Assembly (NCBI GenBank): GCA_029259535.1 | Contig: JAPHEF010000027.1 | Span: forward strand, 1 to 28,154 | Origin: Alkanophaga liquidiphilum | Lineage (GTDB): Archaea > Halobacteriota > Syntropharchaeia > Alkanophagales > B39-G2 | Direction of reading: 5' to 3' | DNA: 28,154 nucleotides | In this document: piece by piece, positions 1 through 6,803 of the stretch | Layout: the number at the start of each line of letters is the position of its first letter | How positions within the stretch are numbered: position 1 is the stretch's first letter | Made by a program: the position numbers and the translations under genes | Notes under the pieces: model-generated | Told to the model about the DNA's origin: nothing | The model's input: only the letters and a program-made list of their open reading frames with translations | Database searches by the model: none

Positions 1-145
1 CTCGACGGTTATCAATATAGGCTAAATTGCTCCCTGCGTATTTTAAGACTATCTCTTCGAGTGGGGAGCAAAGGTTTAGCACTCCTTTTTGGAAGTTTTT
101 AGCCGCTTGAACAAAAAACTCTACAACATCGAGGAACTCTAACAT
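1..145 (-). CDS. Unknown protein, truncated by window edge (third gene of methyltransferase operon)
   Basis: The ATG at 145-143 overlaps the TAA of the upstream methyltransferase gene by one base (TAATG), and the frame stays open to base 1, giving 48 codons before the edge. The visible N-terminus (MLEFLDVVEFFVQAAKNF...) is helical and rich in hydrophobic and acidic residues. I do not recognise it. Stop-start overlap means it is translated with the methyltransferase. In restriction-modification operons this position often holds the cognate endonuclease, but nothing in the 48 residues shows a nuclease motif, so that role is inference only. Confidence 0.6.
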   Translation of the reverse strand, partial: MLEFLDVVEFFVQAAKNFQKGVLNLCSPLEEIVLKYAGSNLAYIDNRR

Positions 146-996
146 TAGAAGAACCTCCTCAAGTCGCTGATGGGCCATATCTCGTCTAAATTCGGTGTAA
201 ACCTATAATAGTTACGGTATCTAAGGATGTTATCAGCAGGCCTTATGGATTTCAGTCTCCTCTTTATAACTTCAACGTAGAATGGGTCTATCTCTATGCC
301 TATTGACCTTCTTTTTAACTGACGGGCAACTACCAGAGTTGTTCCTGTGCCTGCAAATGGGTCAAAGACCAGGTCTCCTACCTTTGTAGATGAAAGGATT
401 ATTCTCAAAAGTAATGCTACCGGGGATTGTTGTGTATGTATGCGGTTGCCCTTCTCATCCCTTAACGCCTCATCCCCTGCGAAGTATCCTGATGTGAGTT
501 CTCTGATGTCATCCCAGATGTCGGTCACGTAGATGCCGTTAGCTCTTTTATACTTATAATTTGGGCGAAGAGGATAGTCTATACGCAGTTTGTTAAATAC
601 TCTAGGCTTCGCACCTTTAGTGGCGAAGACTATCACTTGATACTGCTTACCAAACCTAAAGCTACAAGGAACAGCGGAAGTGAACTTCTTCCATATAATG
701 AGGTTTTGAAAAGTCCACCCTGTTTCCGTTAGAACTTTCATCATCCAGCCTACGTTTTTCTCTCTCTGCATGAAGTAGATGGCTCCACCGTTCACAGTCG
801 CTTTGTATATGAGACCAATAACCTCCTTCAACCATCTCCAATAAACCTTAGGATGCTGTTCATCGTCAAAGTAGTTGTAGTCTTTACCCTGATTGAACGG
901 AGGGTCTAAAAACGTTAAATGAACACCTTGTATAGCTCCCTGTTTAAGATAGCTGAGACAATCTCCACAGAGTATCTGACAATCCACGGCCTGCAT
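145..996 (-). CDS. DNA methyltransferase, beta class (probable N6-adenine)
   Basis: A 283-aa site-specific DNA methyltransferase using S-adenosylmethionine. The catalytic motif IV DPPF is at residues 31-34 and the SAM-binding motif I FDPFAGTGTT at 211-220. Motif IV preceding motif I is the order of the beta class. DPPF/Y rather than SPPY favours adenine N6 over cytosine N4, but N4-cytosine is not excluded. The segment HTQQSPVALLLRII before motif I is also typical of this family (HPTQKP-like). The start ATG is preceded by GGTGGAG about 5 nt upstream, and its first base follows the stop of the small upstream gene. Codons and base composition are more AT-rich than the housekeeping genes to the right, suggesting acquisition by transfer. 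The recognition sequence cannot be read from the protein. Confidence 0.92.
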   Translation of the reverse strand: MQAVDCQILCGDCLSYLKQGAIQGVHLTFLDPPFNQGKDYNYFDDEQHPKVYWRWLKEVIGLIYKATVNGGAIYFMQREKNVGWMMKVLTETGWTFQNLIIWKKFTSAVPCSFRFGKQYQVIVFATKGAKPRVFNKLRIDYPLRPNYKYKRANGIYVTDIWDDIRELTSGYFAGDEALRDEKGNRIHTQQSPVALLLRIILSSTKVGDLVFDPFAGTGTTLVVARQLKRRSIGIEIDPFYVEVIKRRLKSIRPADNILRYRNYYRFTPNLDEIWPISDLRRFF

Positions 997-1173
997 TTAC
1001 TCCACCCGAGCTTTTTCGTACTCATCTAGCAGAAAGTTGACAGCTTCGTCGAATGTAACCCTCGGGGAACCCTTCTTCTTCATGACCTCTAGGAGGAACT
1101 TCTCCAGGCGGTTGTAGGTCTCTATCTTCAGGACTATGTTCCTTTTGGAGACCCTCTTCCTGGACTTTGGCAT
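997..1173 (-). CDS. Small ribbon-helix-helix-like protein (58 aa)
   Basis: A 58-codon frame from ATG (1173-1171) to TAA (999-997), directly abutting the methyltransferase ATG at 996. The protein is basic at the N-terminus (MPKSRKRVSKRN), followed by a short strand-like stretch IVLKIETY and two predicted helices (NRLEKFLLEVMKKK and TFDEAVNFLLDEYEKA). This layout matches ribbon-helix-helix (CopG/Arc-like) DNA-binding proteins, in which the N-terminal strand contacts DNA. The assignment rests on pattern only. As first gene of the methyltransferase operon it could act as its control protein or as an antitoxin-like regulator. No clear Shine-Dalgarno sequence is visible before the start; a TATA-like box lies about 35 nt upstream. 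Confidence 0.65.
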   Translation of the reverse strand: MPKSRKRVSKRNIVLKIETYNRLEKFLLEVMKKKGSPRVTFDEAVNFLLDEYEKARVE

Positions 1174-1203
1174 GGCTTGTCGGCATATTTTATGTTTTGA
1201 GTG

Positions 1204-1211
1204 TATTTAAG
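1204..1211 (-). promoter_or_regulatory. TATA-like box for the methyltransferase operon
   Basis: On the minus strand this reads CTTAAATA, 31-38 nt before the ATG of the small ribbon-helix-helix-like gene, the spacing expected of an archaeal promoter with little or no leader. Confidence 0.4.
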
Positions 1212-1229
1212 GTTTTTGGTGTGGTTGAT

Positions 1230-1246
1230 GGGACGTGTCCACATAA
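1230..1246 (+). repeat. Left terminal inverted repeat of the decayed IS
   Basis: GGGACGTGTCCACATAA; the exact reverse complement is at 1890-1906. The outer GGACGTGTCC is itself nearly palindromic. Confidence 0.85.
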
Positions 1247-1272
1247 GATTATAAATACGGGGAACTATTTTT

Positions 1273-1827
1273 ATGCATGGTGTAAGGGGAATTGTGGAGG
1301 AGTTGAAGGTGTTTGAGAGGAATAAGGTGCCGCCGCCTTTCGAGTTAAGATCCGGGGCAACTTATATTCAGACGTCTTCTGTAAGGAGGACTGCCAGAAA
1401 TCTGTCAGAGCTCCATCCGGTTTCTAAAACCTCTGTCCGGAACTGGATAAAGAAAAGAAATTTGAAGAGAAGCTACCGGTTACAACAGAGAAAAAAAGAA
1501 ATCTGATTGCCTCAGACGAAACAGTTGTTAAAGCGAATAAAAGGCGTACTATGTTTATTCTGCGGTGTGGAGAGGAATGAGTTGATTATGAGAGTTTATA
1601 CAACACGGAATTATCTAACTAAAGTCTTTAAAGGGAGTGCTAGAATACTGCGAGAATAAGCCCGGATTATTAAGATAAGCATGGTTGATGGATGCTTTGA
1701 GAAGTCTTGGTTGGGAATTCGAACATCAGTCCTTTCGGTGAGATTATGAAGCTCGGTAGAATCGGTGTTTTTCGCTGAAGCAGCGATAAAGACGCTCTTC
1801 TCTCAATTAGCTGCTTTAATCCGTTAG
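1273..1827 (+). pseudogene. Frameshifted DDE transposase remnant (IS6-like)
   Basis: Reading starts at ATG 1273 and stays in one frame through an N-terminal helix-turn-helix-like part (NLSELHPVSKTSVRNWIKK). It then must shift by one base near 1450 to continue as EEKLPVTTEKK and RNLIASDETVVKANKR (first catalytic Asp). Another shift near 1545 gives VERNELIMRVYTTRNYLT, and a further one gives WLMDALRSLGWEFEHQSFGE. A final segment ESVFFAEAAIKTLFSQLAALIR (possible catalytic Glu) ends at TAG 1825-1827. At least three frameshifts and internal stops (for example after VFKGSARILRE) mean no active transposase can be made. A TATA-like sequence TTATAAATA lies at 1249-1257. The order of pieces follows archaeal IS6-family DDE transposases. 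Confidence 0.78.
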
Positions 1828-1889
1828 AAACTGGAATGTGTTCTGTAAGTTGTTCATGCTATACTATAATCGGTTGCGGTGGGCTTATG

Positions 1890-1906
1890 TTATGTGGACA
1901 CGTCCC
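1890..1906 (-). repeat. Right terminal inverted repeat of the decayed IS
   Basis: Plus strand TTATGTGGACACGTCCC, exact reverse complement of 1230-1246, followed by a T-run. Confidence 0.85.
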
Positions 1907-1999
1907 TTTTTTAACTACTCGCCGCCGCCATGGGTTCCATCTGCTTCTCTCTTACGCCATTCAATCGTTGTCTCTTGCGGCACACCGCTGGACGCCACA

Positions 2000-3169
2000 T
2001 TAAACGACACACCGAACGAGTTCGAGCTCGCCTTCGTAACCGTCAAACATTTGGGGGTTTTGCGAGAGCGTCGTGAAGTATTGGACTCGAGGTTTTGCGA
2101 GGTAGAAACATTCCTCGGCGGAGATGTAGTTGTCCCCGTCGGCGTCAGCGTAGCCTTTCAAGCCACGGACAACGAAAAACGTGAAGACACCGTTTTCCAA
2201 GAAGGAATACTCGTAAGAATACTCGTCGGCGTCGCAAGCCGTCAGCACGACACGATTCTCAGCTGCGATGTCCTTGTCGAAGCCGTCTTTTAATGTAACG
2301 TGCGCCTTTCCTGCGAGCGTTTTCGCCCGCTGCTGTTCGTCTTGCTTAGCCATGCCGCCGCTGAAGCAGCTGTCTATGATAACCGCCGTCCTCGCCCTTA
2401 TTTTGTTAAGGAGCGCCGCAAGCTCGTCGTCTCTAATGTCTGCGAACTCGTGCGTGCAAATGTATTCGTCGTAGCCGTCTGCCTCATCGAGCGGCGGCAC
2501 GTCCACGCCGAAAGTGCCATGTCCTGAGAAGAAGAACAAGGCAATGTCGTCAGGGTCGGCATTCGCAGCGAGCCAGAGCAGCGCCGCCACAATATCAGGT
2601 TTGTCAGCGTCATCGTCGAGCAGCAAGTAGATGTGGTCGTCCCGCCAGCCGCCGTTTATTAGCGCAGCTCGCATATCAAGAGCATCATCGTCAGTGTATT
2701 CAAGGTCGTTCGTCCAGCCTACATAATCAGCGATGCCAACGAGCACCGCCCACTTCTCCACTCTTGCCCCCAAGAAGCTCCACGCCGTAAAATCCTCGCA
2801 GAGCACACCACCTTCATCGCTAAGCGACGCATGCCACGTGTAAGTTCCGTTTTCCAAAGGCGGAAGCGTGAAACTCAAGAGCGCCGGATTATTGTAGCTC
2901 AACGAGGGTAGCGTGACGCTGACGTTCGCTACGACGAGAATTTCACCGTTTGGGAACTCAAGCCAGATTTTTAAGACGACAGCACGCTCCACGTCGTTAA
3001 AAATGCTCAGACCAACATACATACTGTCATAAGCGTAGTATTCCGGTTTGTCGGTGTATATCGAGACCGTCGGCGACGCTCGTGGCGATGCTTCGACAGC
3101 GAACGTGCCGCAGCATAGGAATGCGACGACAAAAACGCATAGAACCTCGGGGAGACGTAAAGCCCGCAT
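2000..3169 (-). CDS. Secreted caspase-like (clan CD, C14/metacaspase-type) peptidase with EF-hand-like loop
   Basis: From ATG 3169 the protein has 389 residues; a TTG five codons upstream (3184) is the alternative, but GGGGAA just before the ATG favours 3169. The N-terminus (RALRLPEVLCVFVVAFLCCGTFAVEA) is a signal peptide or membrane anchor. Residues about 33-125 are a beta-rich segment (Ig-like) of unknown role. The caspase fold follows, with the catalytic His in FFFSGHGT (about residue 217) and Cys in IIDSCFSGGM (about 268). Near 342-353 lies DADGDNYISAEE, which fits a 12-residue EF-hand calcium loop (D1, D3, D5, Y7, S9, E12). The end QNPQMFDGYEGELELV is typical of prokaryotic caspase-like peptidases. 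It would act outside the cell, cutting after acidic or basic residues; the substrate is unknown. Confidence 0.88.
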   Translation of the reverse strand: MRALRLPEVLCVFVVAFLCCGTFAVEASPRASPTVSIYTDKPEYYAYDSMYVGLSIFNDVERAVVLKIWLEFPNGEILVVANVSVTLPSLSYNNPALLSFTLPPLENGTYTWHASLSDEGGVLCEDFTAWSFLGARVEKWAVLVGIADYVGWTNDLEYTDDDALDMRAALINGGWRDDHIYLLLDDDADKPDIVAALLWLAANADPDDIALFFFSGHGTFGVDVPPLDEADGYDEYICTHEFADIRDDELAALLNKIRARTAVIIDSCFSGGMAKQDEQQRAKTLAGKAHVTLKDGFDKDIAAENRVVLTACDADEYSYEYSFLENGVFTFFVVRGLKGYADADGDNYISAEECFYLAKPRVQYFTTLSQNPQMFDGYEGELELVRCVV

Positions 3170-3356
3170 GTTCCCCTTTCGCAATCTTATCTTTAAAAAT
3201 GTTTTGTATGTCCACTTAATTGGGCTCGACGGGGCGGACGAACGGGCGAGCAGAAATTATTCAGAGCGCACGCCCCTGAAAGCCGACACAGATATGCCGT
3301 GCCGCCAAGCCTCAAGAGCCGCCACGCCCGCACAGCGCCGAAGTGTATCCACAAAG

Positions 3357-3365
3357 TTTATATAT
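3357..3365 (+). promoter_or_regulatory. TATA box for the small membrane protein/glycosyltransferase cluster
   Basis: TTTATATAT, about 35 nt before ATG 3400. The 230-bp space from 3170 to 3399 carries this promoter and, facing the other way, a TTTTTAAA-like box near 3192-3199 for the peptidase gene; otherwise I see nothing in it. Confidence 0.55.
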
Positions 3366-3399
3366 CACAAATAATGAGTAAAGACCGGAGGCGATACGA

Positions 3400-3558
3400 A
3401 TGGTGAACGTGCCTGTTATCGGGGCGGGAGTGATAAGCTTCCTCGTAGCGTTCTGGCTGAAGTTCTTCACGCCGGGCTTCCCAGTGGACGAGTGGCTCAT
3501 TACGCTCTTTGGGCTCGCTTTTATATGGTGGGGTGGAGTAATAGGAGCATTCTCTTAG
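3400..3558 (+). CDS. Small membrane protein, 52 aa, two predicted membrane segments
   Basis: ATG at 3400, TAG at 3556-3558, with a good ribosome site CCGGAGGCG about 8 nt upstream and a strong TATA box before it. The protein (MVNVPVIGAGVISFLVAFWL...) has one hydrophobic segment at about residues 5-23 and a second at about 32-50, joined by a short FTPGFPVDEW loop. No family recognised. It is the first of three small membrane protein genes in one direction, followed by a family 2 glycosyltransferase, with gaps of only a few bases. It may be an accessory membrane subunit of that locus (inference). Confidence 0.7.
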   Translation: MVNVPVIGAGVISFLVAFWLKFFTPGFPVDEWLITLFGLAFIWWGGVIGAFS

Positions 3559-3570
3559 GGGGTGCGAGCT

Positions 3571-3774
3571 TTGAGAATATGGCTGAGGCATAGGTATCTT
3601 TCCATACTGAGGTATGGGGGGCTTGCGCTGATGGTTTATGGAGTTTACGGCTTGATGAAGTGGGCTGCGCCACTCTGGACGCTTTCGGAGCGTGTGATGC
3701 CGCAGAGCGTCCTCTGGTTGCTCATCGTTGGCATAATATCCTTCACCCTTGGGTTCTGCATAGAGGAGAAGTGA
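3571..3774 (+). CDS. Small membrane protein, 67-70 aa
   Basis: The frame can begin at GTG 3562, but that GTG is part of the sequence AGGGGGTG, which looks like the ribosome-binding site; the TTG at 3571 lies seven bases after it and is the more likely start. The protein has a basic N-terminus (RIWLRHRYLSILRYGG) and two hydrophobic segments (about residues 14-30, GGLALMVYGVYGLM, and 46-62, VLWLLIVGIISFTLGF). It ends in CIEEK, which suggests both ends face the cytoplasm. Not a family I recognise. It starts 12 bases after the preceding gene stops. Confidence 0.68.
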   Translation: MRIWLRHRYLSILRYGGLALMVYGVYGLMKWAAPLWTLSERVMPQSVLWLLIVGIISFTLGFCIEEK

Positions 3775-3783
3775 GGGGGGACT

Positions 3784-4074
3784 ATGAGGAGATTTAACGT
3801 TTTAAAGACGAAGGAGATGGAAGAACGATACATAAGGTCGGTACTGGAGCATTGGGACACTATACAGGATGAGCGGGACTTTGTTCTCTCAAGTTCAGGA
3901 CTTAAAGAAGAAGATTTATGGGACTATGAGAAGCACGGCGGGCTCAGCTACGACCTCTTGATGGACAGGTGTAACTGGCGTGTCGGCATCGAAAATGTGA
4001 TGCTCACGTGGCTCGTCATCGCTATAATATACTTTGCGCTGTATTACTTCTGGATGAACGGCGTTTTCGGATAA
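3784..4074 (+). CDS. Small protein with C-terminal membrane anchor, 96 aa
   Basis: ATG 3784 follows the ribosome site GTGAGGGGGG. Residues 1-70 are charged and predicted helical (RRFNVLKTKEMEERYIRSVL, then SGLKEEDLWDYEKHGG), and residues 73-92 form a single hydrophobic segment (MLTWLVIAIIYFALYYFW). This is a cytoplasmic helical domain with a tail anchor. No family recognised. The gene ends 28 bases before the most likely start of the glycosyltransferase and is presumably co-transcribed with it. Confidence 0.72.
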   Translation: MRRFNVLKTKEMEERYIRSVLEHWDTIQDERDFVLSSSGLKEEDLWDYEKHGGLSYDLLMDRCNWRVGIENVMLTWLVIAIIYFALYYFWMNGVFG

Positions 4075-4102
4075 TTTGGCGGTAGTTGCAGGAGCGCCGC
4101 CG

Positions 4103-5099
4103 ATGCATACCGTCAAGATAGTTGTGCCAGTCGCAGCTTCCGAGCCTGTTGGCATTATAGAACGTTCCATAGAGGCTTTGTGTCGCTTGAAATGCCACCT
4201 CCCTGTCGAAATAATATATGTGATAGATAGCAAGGACGATGAGCGGTATGCAGTGCTAAAGGAGCTGGTGCGACGAAAGGAGAAGGACGTAAAAATAAGT
4301 TTGCTTTTTAGGGGAACCGACAGGGGGCGAAGGGCAGGAGCGCTAAACGATGCGTTGGCAGTTGCTTTGGATGAAAACTCATTTTTTGCGTTTTTCGACA
4401 TTGACAGCCGTCCTAACGAGAATTTCCTGGAAGCGTGCCTTGAGGTGCTGGAAGCGGACGAGAGCTGCGAAATAGCATTCGTCAGTGCGCCACGCTACAT
4501 AATAAAGGAGGGGGTCATCCCAAGGCTAGTGTCCGCAGAATACGAGCTTCTGACGAGCCTCTACAAATTTTTCGGCAACAAGAGCGTGTCTCTCCACTTC
4601 AACGGCTTGATTGGGGTTGCTCGTGCAAGTATATTTTCGAAGTGGCGTTTCGACGAGACTAAGATATGCGAGGATGTGGACATGAGCGACAAGATTTATT
4701 TGAGCGGCTGGCGAGTTGCGACGACATTGAAAACCCGGGTGGGAGAACAGGCGCCGCAGACGCTGGCTGACCTCTACTTTCAGAGAATACGGTGGATGCT
4801 CGGGCCTTTGGAGTGTCTGAGCACACATTTCACTGCATTCCTAAAAGCAAAAATCCCAAGGGGTGCTCACATGGCTTGCGCTGATGCTCTCCCCATACCT
4901 TATGATTTTCACCATGCCCCTCACCCCCGCACTCTTCTTATGCCTCGTCGCAACATTAAAGAGCTTCAAAGACGCCCTCATACGCTGCTTGGGCGTCCTG
5001 TTCTCGCCAATATTCATGGAGTTTTGCAGCCTTTCTTCAGCCATACTCTACGCAACAGGCAGGAAAACATGGCGAAGTATGAAAAGGGATTCTGTCTAA
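4103..5099 (+). pseudogene. Processive family 2 glycosyltransferase, frameshifted before its membrane domain
   Basis: ATG 4103 (ribosome site GGAG at 4091-4094) is preferred over TTG 4076. Numbered from it, the catalytic domain runs to about residue 250: KIVVPVAA strand, DID at 99-101 (sugar-nucleotide and metal binding), ED at 190-191 (catalytic base) and QRIRW at 227-231. This QxxRW motif marks membrane-embedded, often processive synthases (cellulose, hyaluronan, chitin type). After FLKAKI the same frame turns into a non-hydrophobic, Pro/His/Arg-rich tail ending at 5206. The next frame from about 4860 to 5099 instead encodes the expected membrane region (LTWLALMLSPYLMIFTMPL... to ILYATGRKTW). 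One extra base between about 4845 and 4863 (A5 at 4849-4853 or G4 at 4860-4863) separates them. It is a genuine lesion, a recoding site or a sequencing error. Confidence 0.8.
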
Positions 5100-5134
5100 C
5101 GCTTCTGCACAAAACAAGTTTCCAAACTCGCAAG

Positions 5135-5160
5135 TTTAATATAAATTCGTTATTTAAATT
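5135..5160 (+). promoter_or_regulatory. AT-rich promoter region of atwA
   Basis: Two TATA-like stretches, TTTAATATAAA (5135-5145) and TTATTTAAATT (5150-5160), precede ATG 5196. The ribosome site AAAGGAGATGA lies about 8 nt before that ATG. A frame running through here (to 5206) is the out-of-frame tail of the glycosyltransferase. Confidence 0.5.
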
Positions 5161-5195
5161 AATAGAGCGAATGAGAAGAAAGGAGATGAGCGGAG

Positions 5196-6803
5196 ATGGG
5201 ACGTGAAAAGCTCGTAAAGGTGGAAGGGCTGACCAAGAAGTTCGACGGCAAGGTGGTGCTGGAAGATATAAACTTCACCGTGATGGAGGGGGAAGCCTTC
5301 GGCATCCTCGGGAAAAGCGGCTCTGGGAAGACTGTGCTGATGAATGCGATGCGGGGCGTGAAGGAGTATGAGCCGACAGCGGGTGTCGTGCTCTACAACG
5401 TGGCGATCTGCCCTAATGTCGAAACTTGTGGCTGGGTGGAGCCGCCGTCGAAAGTGGGGACGCCGTGCAAGAGGTGTGGGGCGACTCTTGAGCTTGAAGA
5501 GATAGATTTTTGGGCGATAAGGGGCACGCCGAAGTTCCGGAATTTGTATAACCGGCTTTCCATGATGCTCCAGCGGACGTTTGCTCTTTACACCGAAAAG
5601 ACTGTCATAGGGAACGTGGAAGAAGCTCTGAAGGATATAGACTACCCAAGGGAGAGGATGCCGCTCAAGATAATGGAACTCGTCAAAAGAGTCAAGCTCG
5701 TGCACCGCAGCTTACACCCAGCAAGAGACTTGAGCGGCGGCGAGAAGCAGCGTGTCGTGCTCGCACGGCAACTCGCAAGAGACCCCATCGTGCTCTTTGC
5801 TGACGAGCCAACGGGAACACTCGACCCGATAACGGCGCAGGCGGTGCACGAGGTTCTGAGGCAGGAAGTGGACGGAGGGCTCACGCTCGTGATGACGTCG
5901 CACTGGCTTTATGCGCTCGTCGAAATTACCGACAGGGGCATCGTCCTCGAAGATGGACACATCACAATGGAAGGCAAGACAACGGAGATAAAAGATGCGA
6001 TGGCAGGCGGCTTAGAAGAGTTCGAAAAGCCCCCCATTTCCGAAAATATTAGGATACGGGTTGAAAATTGCAAGAAGTATTTCTACACCGCCGATCGTGG
6101 GGCGATAAAAGCTGTGGACGGCGTCTCCTTCGAGGTGCGAGAGGGCGAGATTCTGGGGATAGTCGGAGTCTCAGGCGCCGGGAAGACGACGCTCGGCAGG
6201 ATAATCGCCGGCTTGCAGGTGCCGTCCTTAGGGAAAGCCTACGTGAAGATAGGAGACGAGTGGATAGACATGAGCGTGCCCGGGGCGACAGGCAGGGGCA
6301 GAGCGACCCCTTACATCGCAATCCTGCACCAGGAATACGGGCTCTACCCGCACAGCACAATCCTTGAGAACCTCACGGATTCCATAGGCTTGATTCTGCC
6401 GAAGGAGATAGCGAAGGCGAAGGCTACGATGGTGTTGGAGGCGGTGGGCTTTGATGAGAAACGGATTGAAGAGATCTTTAATGCATATCCTGATGAGCTC
6501 GGCGAGGGGGAGAGACACAGGATTGCGCTCGCACGAGCGCTGATGAAGGAGCCGGAGATCCTGATTCTGGACGAGCCGACGGGCACTATCGACTCAATCA
6601 CGCAGAACGTCATCGCAAAAGCCATACTCTCGTCAAGGGCTGAACTTGGTCAAACATACATCATCATGTCGCACGACCCCGACTTCATCGAGAAGGTCTG
6701 CGACCGCGCGATACTCATGCGTGGCGGCAAGATTGTGGAAATAGGCGACCCAAGGAATATCGTGAAGATGTTCAAGGAGCTAGAAAAGCCCATGGACGTC
6801 TAA
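5196..6803 (+). CDS. atwA: Methyl-coenzyme M reductase activation component A2 (twin ABC ATPase)
   Basis: A 535-aa soluble protein with two ABC ATPase domains and no membrane segment. Domain 1: Walker A GKSGSGKT (39-46), signature LSGGE (179-183), Walker B FADEP with D203/E204, switch His in MTSH (236). Domain 2: Walker A GVSGAGKTT (324-332), Q379, degenerate signature LGEGE (435-439), Walker B LILDE (456-460), MSH (493). An insert in domain 1 after Walker A carries four Cys (72, 78, 91, 94: CPNVETC and CKRC), a likely metal site. This combination is that of component A2, which uses ATP in the reductive activation of the nickel cofactor F430 of MCR. Its presence implies an MCR (or alkyl-CoM reductase) elsewhere in the genome. 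Its last four bases overlap the convergent topA gene. Confidence 0.93.
   Translation: MGREKLVKVEGLTKKFDGKVVLEDINFTVMEGEAFGILGKSGSGKTVLMNAMRGVKEYEPTAGVVLYNVAICPNVETCGWVEPPSKVGTPCKRCGATLELEEIDFWAIRGTPKFRNLYNRLSMMLQRTFALYTEKTVIGNVEEALKDIDYPRERMPLKIMELVKRVKLVHRSLHPARDLSGGEKQRVVLARQLARDPIVLFADEPTGTLDPITAQAVHEVLRQEVDGGLTLVMTSHWLYALVEITDRGIVLEDGHITMEGKTTEIKDAMAGGLEEFEKPPISENIRIRVENCKKYFYTADRGAIKAVDGVSFEVREGEILGIVGVSGAGKTTLGRIIAGLQVPSLGKAYVKIGDEWIDMSVPGATGRGRATPYIAILHQEYGLYPHSTILENLTDSIGLILPKEIAKAKATMVLEAVGFDEKRIEEIFNAYPDELGEGERHRIALARALMKEPEILILDEPTGTIDSITQNVIAKAILSSRAELGQTYIIMSHDPDFIEKVCDRAILMRGGKIVEIGDPRNIVKMFKELEKPMDV

Larger units (their letters stand above)
1230..1906 (+). mobile_element. Decayed insertion sequence with 17-bp terminal inverted repeats (IS6-like)
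   Basis: The left end GGGACGTGTCCACATAA (1230-1246) is repeated exactly in inverted orientation at 1890-1906, and similarity continues for about five more bases inward (gATtA against cATaA). The 677-bp interval holds a single degenerate DDE transposase. Size, short perfect inverted repeats and transposase content fit the small archaeal IS6-family elements. I see no matching target-site duplication in the bases outside the repeats, so either the flank has changed or the element arose by recombination. Family name is from recalled sequence character, not a search. Confidence 0.8.

Noticed and set aside
1222..1914. Target-site duplication around the decayed IS
   Set aside because: Bases outside the repeats (GGTTGAT on the left, TTTTTTA on the right) do not match.
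1838..2293. Plus-strand 151-codon open frame
   Set aside because: It runs across the right IS repeat and then antisense to the caspase-like gene, with no ribosome site; the minus-strand protein has clear catalytic motifs.
4863..5206. Out-of-frame tail of the glycosyltransferase to 5206 as real protein
   Set aside because: The Pro/His/Arg-rich tail is unlike any glycosyltransferase end, while the neighbouring frame encodes membrane helices.
6049..6360. Arg/Ser-rich frames inside atwA
   Set aside because: Low-complexity shadows of a GC-rich gene.
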